DNA from: Gnetum montanum
Taxonomy: Eukaryota > Streptophyta > Gnetopsida > Gnetales > Gnetaceae
Direction: 5' to 3'
Length of the DNA stretch: 64,000 nucleotides
Assembly (NCBI GenBank): GCA_015680685.1
Contig: MNCI01034697.1
Span: 797,537-861,536, forward strand
The position numbers were made by a program, and so were the translations under genes. Positions 47,581 through 58,244 of the stretch are shown in pieces (the first letter of the stretch is position 1; each line of letters opens with the position of its first letter). The notes under the pieces are model-generated. The model searched no databases, was not told the origin of the DNA, and was given only the letters and a program-made list of their open reading frames with translations.

Positions 47581-47599
47581 TGGCACTAGAAGGAGGGCC
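47581..47599 (+). other. Primer binding site of element D (tRNA-Asn type)
   Basis: TGGCACTAGAAGGAGGGCC starts 6 nt after the LTR end at 47575 (5-nt spacer). It differs at one place from the complement of the remembered plant tRNA-Asn 3' end within the first 16 nt. Confidence 0.8.
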
Positions 47600-48396
47600 T
47601 CCTTAAAACTCTTACCTGCAACTCCCAGCATATACGCTATTAAGCGTCTACGTCGCTAATGGTACGCTGCCCCAACTTCCCCAGCGTTTACGCTGTCCGG
47701 TCCGAAAACCCAACCCGTAATTGTCCGGCGTATACGCTGCACAGCGTTTACGTTCTTAAAAACCTGCTCTCCATCTTTATTTTACGTTCATCTATTTTAT
47801 GCTCTATTGCTAACGCTGCAACCTGTTTTACGCACCTGTCTTTACGCCAGAGTTGGCCTTTACGCTGAGCCCGTTTCGTACTGTGAACTGTTTACGCTGT
47901 GAATTTCACGCTGCAAATTGTGTGAATTTTACGTTGCAAATTGTTTACGCTGCAACCCATTGTACGCTCGTCTGTTTTGCGCTTTATGTTACGCTCTAGC
48001 CTATTTTATGCTGAGCTTGTGTTTACGCTGAGTTTGTCACGTTCGTCTGTTTTACGCTAAACACCAGTTTTACGTTGTGGTTCTTTACGCTGCAACTGAT
48101 CTTACATTCTTGTGTTACGCTGATCACCTCTTTTACGATGTACGTTGCTCCCTGTCTTACACTCTTCTTTTACGCCGTCCCACTTTACGCTGACCCATCC
48201 TGCGCCTTATACGCTTTCCAGCATCTACGCTGCCCATATACACTGTATACGCTGTATACGCTTTCCAACATCTACGCTGCCCATATACGCTATATACGCT
48301 AATACCATACACTATCCTTTGAAGCGTATACACTGCACGCCACATTACAGAACAACTCAGCCTTTCTAGACTTACTCCTATCCGTGACATAGCATC
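47600..48396 (+). repeat. D leader filled with TTTACGCTG / GTATACGCT repeats
   Basis: Dozens of short degenerate units (TTTACGCTG, GCGTATACGCTG, CATCTACGCTGCCC) fill the region between primer site and gag. An exact GCGTATACGC lies at 47728. There is no reading frame of note. It ends at the gag start. Confidence 0.8.
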
Positions 48397-50720
48397 ATGA
48401 ACCCTTCAAACAACATCGCTCTCACCGTCCAAACCACCGCCATGGACACCATAGCTGTCCAACAGCCCGCCGCACAACACCCAGGAATGCAACCCACCAC
48501 GAGTCCCCGCCGATCCCTAAGGCTGCAAGGGAGGGACCCAGCCTCTAACATCATTACCCAGGACCAGTACAACTTTATCTGTATTAAGATACAAGCTGAC
48601 CTGGCTGTTGATCAAACTGAACTGGAGGTGAAGAGGCAGTTTGAGCTGTATTACAGGGGGGACGAGAGTTCATCCCTTCCCTGTACGACGTAATTCCCGT
48701 TCCTGAACAATATTCAGAACTCATCACACAACTCCTCCTTCAAAGGAACAATTCGTTGGACCAGCCCACGCTGGAGCCCCAACCAGAGGATGAGGATGGG
48801 TTTGCCGCTCAATCCGAGCAAGGAGAGTCGTACCACACCTTGAGCCCTCAAGCACAGGTCAACCCCATCTTCCATCCTGGCACAGGGGAACTCATGCCCT
48901 TGCAACACCTTAGATTCGTTCAGGCTCAACAGCTACCGCCGGAAACAGCAACACTAGTCCCCATCCCTCTTCCGAGTGATCCCCAACCCAACACCTTCCC
49001 ACTAGCACTCGTCCCCACAGCCGCGATGGGCCCATCCTCACAAGTGCTGCCATCTTTCGATAACTTGGGGGCAACACTCCCACTAAGGGTGATAAGGATG
49101 CCACACGTGATTCTGGCATCCACATCCGCCCACTTCATACCACACGTCCAAGCACATACAGTTCCCCAAACAGCCGTGACCCAATAGGGAGTCCCCGCCC
49201 ATAACGTGGCAGGGCAATGGCTGGTAAGGGGAGCGCCATCGCACCAAGTCCCCCATCCTCATACACCACCCCACACAGTCCCACCAGCAAATGTGCCCCA
49301 AGCACAACCCCAGCTGTAGCAACAACAATAACAACATTTTCCCTACAACGTGTCATCATTAGCACTGCCCACTGTGAATTTTCCGCACGCCCAACCACCG
49401 ACCGTGCAACTGTCAGCCCTTTAGCCTAACACGCAACAATCTAGCTTGTACAGTATACTGCAACCCCAAGCTGCTGCGTCATCGAGCGCCCAAGACTGGG
49501 CGGACGCCAAAAAGATAATGCAAGAGCTTACTGAAGAGGTAAAACGCCTCAAAACGGCCACTGAGGGAGAGTTAAAGGTAGTGGATTTCTACAACGATGA
49601 CCCTATCAGCTCTTCGGTCCCACCTCTAACCTTACCTAAAGGTGTCCCCTTGCCCACATTAACCAAGCACAACGGGGAGACCGATCCCAACGCGCACCTT
49701 ATAACATTCCGGCTAGAATGCGCGCTGCTCCAGGCTTGGCCCCACTCCATCCTCCGAGTATTTCCTATGTCCCTCGTAGGGAGAGCACTCGACTGGTATC
49801 AGGCCCTACCCAGGAACTCTATTTTCTCTTTGGACGATCTTTTACGTTATTTTGTGACCCGGTTCAAGTACAACTTGAAACTCGAGGCCACGCTGGACAG
49901 CCCCATGCAGATCAAGCAAGCACCGCTTGAACTTGCGCAGACGTTTATTCAGAGATGGAGTGCGGCTGTCAACGAGCTACACGAACCGATCTCTCCAACC
50001 TATCTGCTTACAATTCTGAAGGGGGCTGTCAAAGATTTCTTTAAGTCCAAACTTTATTACCTTAATGCACGTGATGTGAATCAGGCATTTCTACAGATCA
50101 GAAACATAGAGGAAGCGGCTCAAAACAGCCATGACCCGGCATACTTGGCCTTCAAAAATCAACATACTAAAAAGGATAAAGAGAAGGCCAAGGCAACTAT
50201 AGCAGCAATAGCGGGAACCCAGCAAACGAACACCACACATCAACAAAAACTGCTTGCAACCACCACTAACTACTATCAGCCCACTCCCACAACAACCCCA
50301 GAGTCATCATCACAGAACCCGACGAACCGTGTGCGTAATTTCGAGAGGAAAGAACCCTCTCAATACACGTCTTTACTGATGAAACCGTCCCAACTCTTTG
50401 ACCAACTCTTAAAGGCTGGGTTGATGCAACATAAGCAATTATCCCCTGCGGCCATCCAAAGGCACGAACGATTCTGCCAACTCATACAGAACCCGAGCCT
50501 AGCAACGCCGGATGAGCCGCTCGTGCCCAAAGGATTTAGGACGGATCGCTTCTGCAACTACCATCAACGCAACGGGCATGGAACGGATTATTGCTTCACC
50601 CTGAAACAGGATATCCAACGGATGATTGATGATGGCAAAATCACTTTCGACGGGGCTAACCCCGTCCAACCGCAAAATCAAACCATGGGGGTGTACAAAG
50701 ACCCCCTGAATACTAAATAG
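48397..50720 (+). pseudogene. gag: Element D gag, almost intact
   Basis: This is the precursor of the structural proteins. The Met at 48397 (MNPSNN) aligns with the A start. A QYNFICIKIQ block follows. The frame is then lost by one missing G in a G-run near 48657 and recovered in the next frame (REFIPSLYDVIP). After a proline/glutamine-rich stretch, the capsid core runs from about 49580 to 50160: FYNDDPIS, LPKGVPLPTL, FRLECALLQAWP, LDWYQALPRNS, FKYNLKLEAT, FIQRWSAAV. A zinc-knuckle of the form C-x2-H-x4-H-x4-C lies at 50553-50595. In-frame stops at 49185, 49317, 49329, 49422 and 50718 all fit former Gln codons. The last one separates gag from the protease frame. Confidence 0.9.
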
Positions 50721-52497
50721 GCAGCGTACGTAATTGACACAATCTATTATGACGACGACTCCGACACACCCCGCATCAACACCATCTACCCCGAAAATAA
50801 GCAGGAAACACTTAGCAAGCCGTTCGTAGTTCAGATTCCTCCCGCTACGTCTGCACCTGCATCTCAACCATCCCACGCCCCGCAGCGGCCATACGTTGTC
50901 CAAGTGCCCCCGACCGTGCCCACCCCCAACATCACGACGTGCCAAAAACCCTACGGAGTGTGCATCCCTCCAGTCAATCCCGTGGATACACCAACCCCTC
51001 ATGCTCGGCCTACCCCTTTCGTAGTCCGAGTACCACCCACCGTCGCAACAACGGAGGTCCAACCTCCACCAAGACCAACCCCGTACGTCATCAAGATACC
51101 TGGACAGATTCCTGCCCAATCATATCTCACCGTCCACCCGCAACCCCATCCGGCTCCATACGTAGTAAAGGTCCCAGGGCAATCCCAAGCTCCGAAGCCA
51201 ATTCCACCTCTGCGAAACACACGAGAACGCCTGGCAGACAGGCTTACACGTGAGCACATGGAGAAGGAATGCCAAAGCCTAGCCATGGGGCCACCCAAAC
51301 CAACTCCACTTAACTCTATGCCCATGTCATCATCCAACAGTCGACCGAGCACGGACAGCAATGGTGAGTCATCCGAAACACAAGAACCGTATAAAGCGGC
51401 AGGTCCTAACAATAATGACAAACCACCAAAACGCGAAATAAAACTATTGGGTCCAATGGACCCAGTCACTGCTAATAAAAACATCCCTGACAGTAGAGAT
51501 TTTGCAACGGCCCTGACACAAGTCACTCAAGCCCTAAAACAGAAAAAAACCTCGTTAAGCTTGTATGACTTGGTACTAATGTCCCAAACTCATCGGGAAG
51601 CTCTAGTACGCATGCTTACGTCAATCCCAGTTAGCGAGAACTTGCCTCTGAGCAAACCGGCCATTCATGCCGTAATGTATCCATCTCACGCTGCCGTTCC
51701 TAAGCCCGTGAGCTTCCATGATGAGAACATCAAAGTAGACAAGAAGACAAGCGAGACAACAACAATCCCTATGTTCATAACTATACATGTAAACCAATTC
51801 AAAATACATAGGGTACATGTAGATGATGGGGCAGCCACCAACGTCATACCGTATCCTATCATTGAAAAATTGGGGTTCACCGACTTGATCAAACCCACCA
51901 CAACGACATGCTTAAAGTCCTTCAGCGGGTCACGCGTATTAGTCAAAGGCACGATAACTCTAGACTTCGTAGCGGGAGACCAGTTCCTCACATCCGCTGA
52001 CTTCCTCGTTGTCGATGAAATGCTAGGATTCAACCTAATATTAGGAAGACCCTGGTTGGCCCAACTGAGAGCTGTGTCCTCCCCTATACATTAGGAGATT
52101 CGCCTACCCTACGAGGGTGGTGAAATCGTCATACATGGGGAAGCAGCCTCTCCCCTCATTTCATCGCACACAGACGAGGACCGAGGCTCCGAGGTTGAAC
52201 TCGACAAGCCTGGTCAAAAGGACTCAAATAGAACGCAACTGGCAGGTAGTGAACCTTCGAATACGGGACAAGAACCTAAAGCCAAAGTACCCGCGTCACC
52301 TCATGAGAAAACCAACACAGAAACAACAACCAACATCCAAGCACCTAAAGGTATCGATACCGAAAACATTCTAACGGACGTCTCCTGGATTGAATTGCCA
52401 TTCAACGTGATCAGCGAAGGAGATGGAGAATACAAAATCATACCGGTCGATACACTCCCTGACAAAAAAATGAAGAAAATCAAGAAACAACTAAAAT
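50721..52497 (+). pseudogene. pro: Element D linker and aspartic protease
   Basis: It continues in the gag frame. The linker (50721-51230) repeats six times a 10-15 residue theme 'P-Y/F-V-V/I-K/Q-V/I-P' (for example RPYVVQVPPT, TPFVVRVPPT), with unknown function. The retropepsin domain has VDDGAATNVI with the catalytic Asp at 51822, then an LKSFSGSRVLVKGTI block and FNLILGRPWLAQLR near 52035. A single stop at 52092 falls where A has a Gln (HQEIH). Reading continues to a Lys-rich end and TGA at 52495. RT is not in this frame and lies 5.7 kb away, so RT needs splicing or a separate start. Confidence 0.85.
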
Positions 52498-52502
52498 GAA
52501 AT

Positions 52503-52880
52503 ACTATGAACGTCCGGAATGACGTTAAACTATGAACGTCCGGAACGACGTTAAACTGCGGACGTCCAAAATGACGTTAAACTACGAACAGTCTGAAACG
52601 ACGTTAAACTATAACTCGTCCAAAATGACGCTAAACTACGATAAAACCCAAAAAAAAACACAAAGAAATAATAATAAACAGCAAAAAAACAAAAAAAAAT
52701 TTACAACACTCCTCGTCCAGAAAGATGTTAAACTATCATGTCTGCGATGACATAAAACTAGCCACGATCAGAAATGGTCAGTCAACTACGAAATATCCGC
52801 CATGACATATTACTTGTCCGCACTGGGGCTCAAAACGGCCTTAAACTACGCATTGGGGCCCGAAATGGCCTTAAACTAGT
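52503..52880 (+). repeat. TTAAACT repeat block 1 of element D
   Basis: About nine units of 28-35 bp: GTCCGGAATGACGTTAAACTA and similar (52505-52650), then GGCTCAAAACGGCCTTAAACTA types (52735-52880). An A-rich interlude lies at 52655-52700. The core is shared with A, B and C. Confidence 0.8.
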
Positions 52881-53118
52881 GCAAATCTTGTTCTCCTGTT
52901 TACATATCGTTTATCATTACTTCTGTGCATCGCATTTAAACAAAAAAGCCAACCCAAAAAAAATACTTTAGTATCATGTTGTGTGTGCAAACAACTTAAG
53001 AACAAAACAAAAAATATTTTATTCATGTCACATTTTACAATCGTTCCTGTTGTGTTCAACATTTTTTCAATTACAATTCCTGTGTCAAACAGCAAAAACC
53101 CCAAAAACTACAAAAACA

Positions 53119-56100
53119 CTAAGCGTCCGTGACAGGAGGATCATCTCCTTTAGAACCACCAGTGTCAGGGACCCCTGCTCCACTGGAGCCAGCCTCGTGA
53201 GTATCATCGCCACCTTCGTGCTGAAAACACCACAACAAACAACCAACACAAAAATCAGCGTATGTTAAAAATTTTAAACATTATCTAAGAAATCAACTTC
53301 ATAAAGACAAAACGCTTACCATAGGGGATCCCCCCAAACCAAACTCCAGCCGACGAAGGATTTCTTCCTCTAGAACGCTAGCCCAATATGTTCCGTCCAG
53401 GCCTAAGTCAACGTTTGCCAACGCCTTGCCTTTGTCGATTGCTGACCAGGTAGGGTGTTTCAGAGGAAATTCACGTACCGACACCTCCCCAGAAGCAGTT
53501 GTGACGACCCTCTTAGGCGATTCCATCTCCACAGTTGTGTATTCGACAAAGGTATCGAAGGCGGAACGCAAACCCAAACCCTCCACAAACATCTCCAGTT
53601 GCCACTTTTCAATAGATACCTCTTTCAGCGACCTCTTGTATTGATGTTTATGGTTCTTCTCATCCTGACCCCACTTGCGAACCTTGGAAGCGAAAGCCTT
53701 CCAATCTTGACACTTAAGNGGTTCCAATACCTGGTGTACATAATCTCCGAGGTTCGCCAAGAACGATCTCCACTTAGCCTAGCAGCGGCAAACTTGTATT
53801 GAGCCTTCAAATCGTCACGCTCCTCTGTTACGGCAGAGACTTCCTTTTCCTTTGCCTGTACTTGAAGCCACAACTGTTCAACAGAACACTTACAAGTCCA
53901 CAACGACTTGGCATTATGTGCAAGGCTTTCTGCAACCCCTTTATAAATAGGCCTTGGCACTTGTTCTACTTCTGGGGAGAGTGTAGTTAGGCTTTCCATA
54001 CTGATGCCCTCAGAGGGATCCCATCTTAGTTTAGCACCTACCCACGCAGAGAACACAAACATTAAAACAGTACACGTAAGACACGAAGCTCCTAATCTTT
54101 GAATGATTCATACCTATATTAGGATGGACTTCCTGGAGATGTTCAACGACTTCTTCTGCGATCCCATCCACAAAATCTGACTTATTTGGCATCTCTGACC
54201 AAATAAGTGGCTGACGGGTACAGGAAGAACTAACCTCAGCAGTCCCCTCAGGGGGAACCGTCTTCATGGGAACGTCCAACCGTACCGTCCTCGTATTGCT
54301 GCCTTCATCTAAGCCAAAAACATGAAAATAAATAAAGAAAATAGAACAAGTAGGAGCCACAATTAATGTAATAAAAACCAACCAAAAGCGAAGACATACC
54401 CTGATCCTTGTCACCTTCTGGGGGATCACCCAAATCCAAGTCACCCTTGAGGAAGCTACTGAACATTTGGTTGATAGCGTCCTGGTCGTCTAAGGGTGCG
54501 GTTTCAGTAGTCTTCTCCGTTAATGGCTCTGTTCCCCCGCCTTGGCTCTTCTCCGGGCTTTCCTCCTCATTGTTTCTCTCAGTACGCGTATCCTCCTCCT
54601 CTCTAATGGTTTCTAAGGCCTGCTTCCTCACTTCATCAAATCGAAAACAATAACGACACGTAAGCAATTGAAGTAAGGGTTATAAATGAACGAAAACGAT
54701 GCAATAACAAGCAGATGAGTTTCTCTTACCAGGTATCTTGAAGCGTATCCGCTTCACGTGTGGCTGGTTTATCTCGGCAACTTCCTCCGTAGGGCGTTCG
54801 GGTATTTTCAACTTTGACTTGGCTTTGCCAATGGTCTCTTTAATAACCCGCTCTGCCCGTCTTGCGATTAAAGGTACATCTGCTGGCTCCATCCCCAGAC
54901 TGTCCCGTGTGTGGATGGAACTGCCAGATGATCCTCCCGTGGTAACAGACACGGACTCATCAATACCTTCTAGGGCATCCTACGACTTGGCGGTCGCGTA
55001 CAAGTGTTTGACCCACGGGCGGGATAGTTGACCCCGATCCCGTAGGACAAACTTGTTGTCCGCACGCACCACAAGAAACTCGGCAAAACGGTGAAGATAG
55101 CTGGCAAAGAATGCAAAAGTGAAATGCGATTATGCTTCGATGTTTGAGCGCAACCGTACTATCTCTTTATGCAGGCCCACCAACAAAAATTGTGCCCAGT
55201 TGTACCACAAGCCAGTTTCCAAAATAGTACGCATGATGCGTACTGCCTCCACCCTAAAACTCTGCACCTGAGAAAGGGTTTTGGGAAACACCCATGCTCG
55301 AAACAGGGGATACAGTTCGTTCACCTCAACAACCTTTGCCTTCCCCTGCATTGGGAACCCCTTGGTGCTTTTCTTCACACCAAGCCAAAACTCCGGTTCA
55401 CGGATCGTTTGGAGCTCTTTGTGAGACCTGTCCAACACTACCGGTAGGCCATCTACCGGCATGCCAAATAAGTTAGAAAAGAATATAGGCGACAGATGAA
55501 ACACCACCTTGACACCCTTAATCCGGGTGCTATACTGAGAGACAGACTCATTGAAAGAGTCCACGATCCCTATCATTTCCCCAATTGAGACATTAGGGCT
55601 TGGTGTCATAAAAAGTTCTAGGAGACCTGCATCATCCAAGCAATGGGTGCGGGCGGGCGCAGCACGCTTACGCAGCCACTTCTGCGCTTTTGCTACCTCC
55701 CCGAACTTCATTGACAAAGTTGTCTTAGTTCGGCCTATTGTCACGGGATCCCCACCGGAAGGTACATCAACTGTTAAAGCAAGTTAAAACGACCACATCA
55801 ACCTCCTGACCCCAAAAGAGTTGAACAAGTCCACTAACGCATTTAATACATGCTATTACTCACCGTTAGTGGCAGATCTGGAAGTGCTGCTAAAGCTATC
55901 TGGAAAGACTGGCCCCTGATCTGTCCAGTCTTCATGGAGCCACCCATGAGCCTTACAGATCGCAAAGGCCCTGGAAAACTGATTATGGAAATGAACCATT
56001 GAACCCTTCGTCTGAGCCAGTACGGCCCCGCGAAGAGTGGGGCCCGTCATAAAGGTCTCCAGAGTGACGCGAGCGAGGGCTATCCCTTCATCCTCAATCA

Positions 56101-57603
56101 GAGTCCCATCTGGGTTGGTCTTTGGCCTGCAAATAAACGCATGTTAAAACAAAAAATAACATCAAACGACGATCGATGAAGCAAGAAAGTTAAATGGTCT
56201 TACCTGGTTATCCTGTACATTGTGCCAGGAGGATTTTGGAACAGGGTGTGTGCACGGGCAGCTATAAATAATGTATTGTTGATGTAATCTAACCCCGGTG
56301 GCAGCAATGCCCACAAACGCGTTAACGGGCGGGTTGACTTGGGCCTGTGGGTAGTGCCATCCTCATCAACAAACGGTCCCTCGTCAATGGCTTCCATGAA
56401 GACCACGACACCTTCGGCGGCCCCCGGCAGTATTGCATCAACCACACTCCGTGCGGTCACCTCGTCAAAAAACGACCACATAGCCACTTCAAAATTGGTT
56501 AACAGGAAAGCCAGAAATTTGCCAGCACCTTCCCTGAACCAGACCCCCTTACTATCCACCAATAGATTCGGGGGCACATCGCCATCCTCAACGCGGCTAG
56601 CCCATGTCAGAACCCCGACAAGTTCAACCACAATGAGAAAGCGTTTACTGTCCCTGTAACCAATCACAACGTCACAAAACGAAAGTTCACATCATAAATC
56701 GGCGAGAAAGTCAAAAATTTAACTAACTGTTTACGCCCAGCGTATACGCCAACTCTACAGCGCGAAAACACAACTTACGCCCCAACGTATACGCCGTACA
56801 CAACGTATACACCCACGATTTACGCCCATGATTCGTGCTCAGCGTATACGCCGCACACAGCGTACGCTGAACAAACTTAACGCTAAGAGCGATTCAGAAT
56901 TAGCACATATGATATACACAGAGCGTATACGACGATCTACACTTAGTGCGAAAAAAAAATGCGGTCAATCCGGCGTATACGCTGTCTGCAGAACGTATAC
57001 GCCGACTAATAGTTAACGTAAAGAACGAAATTTAGCTCAGCGTACATGCTAGCCAACTCAGCGTCTACGCTGATGGCGATCTGTTTACGCTGACACCCCA
57101 ACTGTATGCGAATGGCATATACCCTGAGCAAACCCTCGGCGTATACGCTCAATTTCGAGTTCGACGTGAACAGTTTACGCCAGAAAGAAAGTGGAATGCC
57201 GAAGACAACTGTACACGTATGGTGTATATGCCGAACAAACCCTCAGCGTATACGCCGTCGCAAGAAATAGAACTTACGCCGATAACAAACACGCTGGCAA
57301 ACTCATGCTAAAACAACGCGAAAAATGTTTACGCCAAGACTGAACACCATCTAGGCTGCGCAGATTACGCTACGCTGAAAACCCTCGCAAACCCGCTACG
57401 CTCGGCGTATATGCCGAGATCGTCTATGCTAGAAAGCATAAACAAAAAATAGAAGCAAGGATCAAGGCTTACCTCTGGGACGTCACGGACCACGCCGGCA
57501 CCTTCGGCCTAAGCAGGCCCTGCAGCATGGCCTCCGTCTCTTCGGCGAAGGTGAAGGCAGGACCCTTCCTCCCCTGACCCTCTACTTCCTTGCCCTTGCC
57601 CAT
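53119..57603 (-). pseudogene. Antisense eight-exon gene between protease and RT of element D
   Basis: This minus-strand gene has the following exons, with GT-AG borders and consistent phase: 57603-57473, 56653-56204, 56126-55864, 55770-54730, 54630-54400, 54308-54114, 54037-53321, 53220-53119. The product would be about 1040 residues. Exon 1 is MGKGKEVEGQGRKG. Exon 2 resembles a HAD/FCP1-type fold (FLIVVELVGVL; FEVAMWSFFDE), with the first catalytic Asp replaced. Exon 4 has IKGVKVVFHLSP...LFGMP and VFPKTLSQVQSFRVEA, a domain shared with the extra ORFs of F and G. Exon 5 is acidic. Exon 7 is a coiled coil. Exon 8 ends in an acidic tail and TAG. Two stops (55130, 54980) fit CAA/CAG decay. One frameshift lies near 53760-53800, close to the undetermined base at 53719. 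The open frames outside these lesions argue for recent selection. Confidence 0.8.
56653..57472 (-). repeat. Intron 1 of the antisense gene, dense in GCGTATACGC palindromes
   Basis: Exact GCGTATACGC occurs at 56740, 56842, 56973, 57139 and 57246, with many one-base variants and TTTACGCC words between. The intron (820 bp, counted 57472 to 56654) is flanked by a donor AG/GTAAGCC and an acceptor TTACAG/GG. Confidence 0.85.
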
Positions 57604-57852
57604 TTCAGAGCGTCTACGCTAACAATCCGCGTTCACGCTGAGTAACTGTACGCTGGTGTTAAGAAGTTCAAGCCTCGGCGTCTACGCTGGGTTCAACCTT
57701 CGGCGTCTACGCTCAGGGTCCGGGTTACGCTTACGCTAGGGTATGGTGGTTTACGCTTACGCTTTAGCAGTTGTAGGCTTACGCTTACGCTCGCTCGGGT
57801 GACGCTCTACGCTGTCGCTTTCAAAACAGAAAACAAATGGACCCCCCTTCCC
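57604..57852 (-). promoter_or_regulatory. 5' flank / leader of the antisense gene with TTACGCTTACGCT repeats
   Basis: This lies between the TATA box and the start codon. It holds GCGTCTACGCTG and repeated TTACGCTTACGCT units (57725-57810). No other gene is here. Confidence 0.6.
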
Positions 57853-57860
57853 TTTATATA
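57853..57860 (-). promoter_or_regulatory. TATA box of the antisense gene
   Basis: The minus strand reads GCTATATAAAGGG, about 250 bp before the Met codon at 57603. No other TATA-like word is as good in this stretch. Confidence 0.65.
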
Positions 57861-58244
57861 GCGCCCGATGATGTTGACGCTGACGCCAACGCCGCTTACG
57901 CCGCCATTGCCTCGTTTTCGCCTTTTTTGCCTTTTTTGCCTATTTTTCACCAAAATCTGTCCAAAACGATAAAATTGAATGAAAAATTCATTAAAAAACA
58001 GTGATTATTACGTCCTGGTTCCTCCGCGGACCCCGTTTTACACCTTTACGCTGGTTTAAACACCCAATGGCCCGGTACGGCCTTAAACTACCATTTCCCC
58101 ATCCGCCCACTGCCCGGTAAGGCATAAAACTGCCATGCGTCCAAGTGTGACGGTAATCCACCGTTATACACGTACACATAGTCTAAAATCGTCAAAAGAC
58201 ACGGAACAATCCCTTCGCTCATGCAACTCTTGGTTTATTGGCAG
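57861..58244 (+). other. Region between antisense promoter and RT, with TTAAACT repeats and a splice acceptor
   Basis: At 58050-58145 are two or three repeats of the type CCCGGTACGGCCTTAAACTACC. At 58230-58244 a pyrimidine-rich TTGGTTTATTGGCAG is a good plus-strand acceptor directly before the RT reading (GGATGAGC). The rest is unremarkable. Confidence 0.6.

Noticed and set aside
49185-52094. Idea that TAG/TAA are read as Gln (altered code)
   Set aside because: TGA stops at Arg sites and the decayed neighbours point to C-to-T mutation in a silenced plant element.
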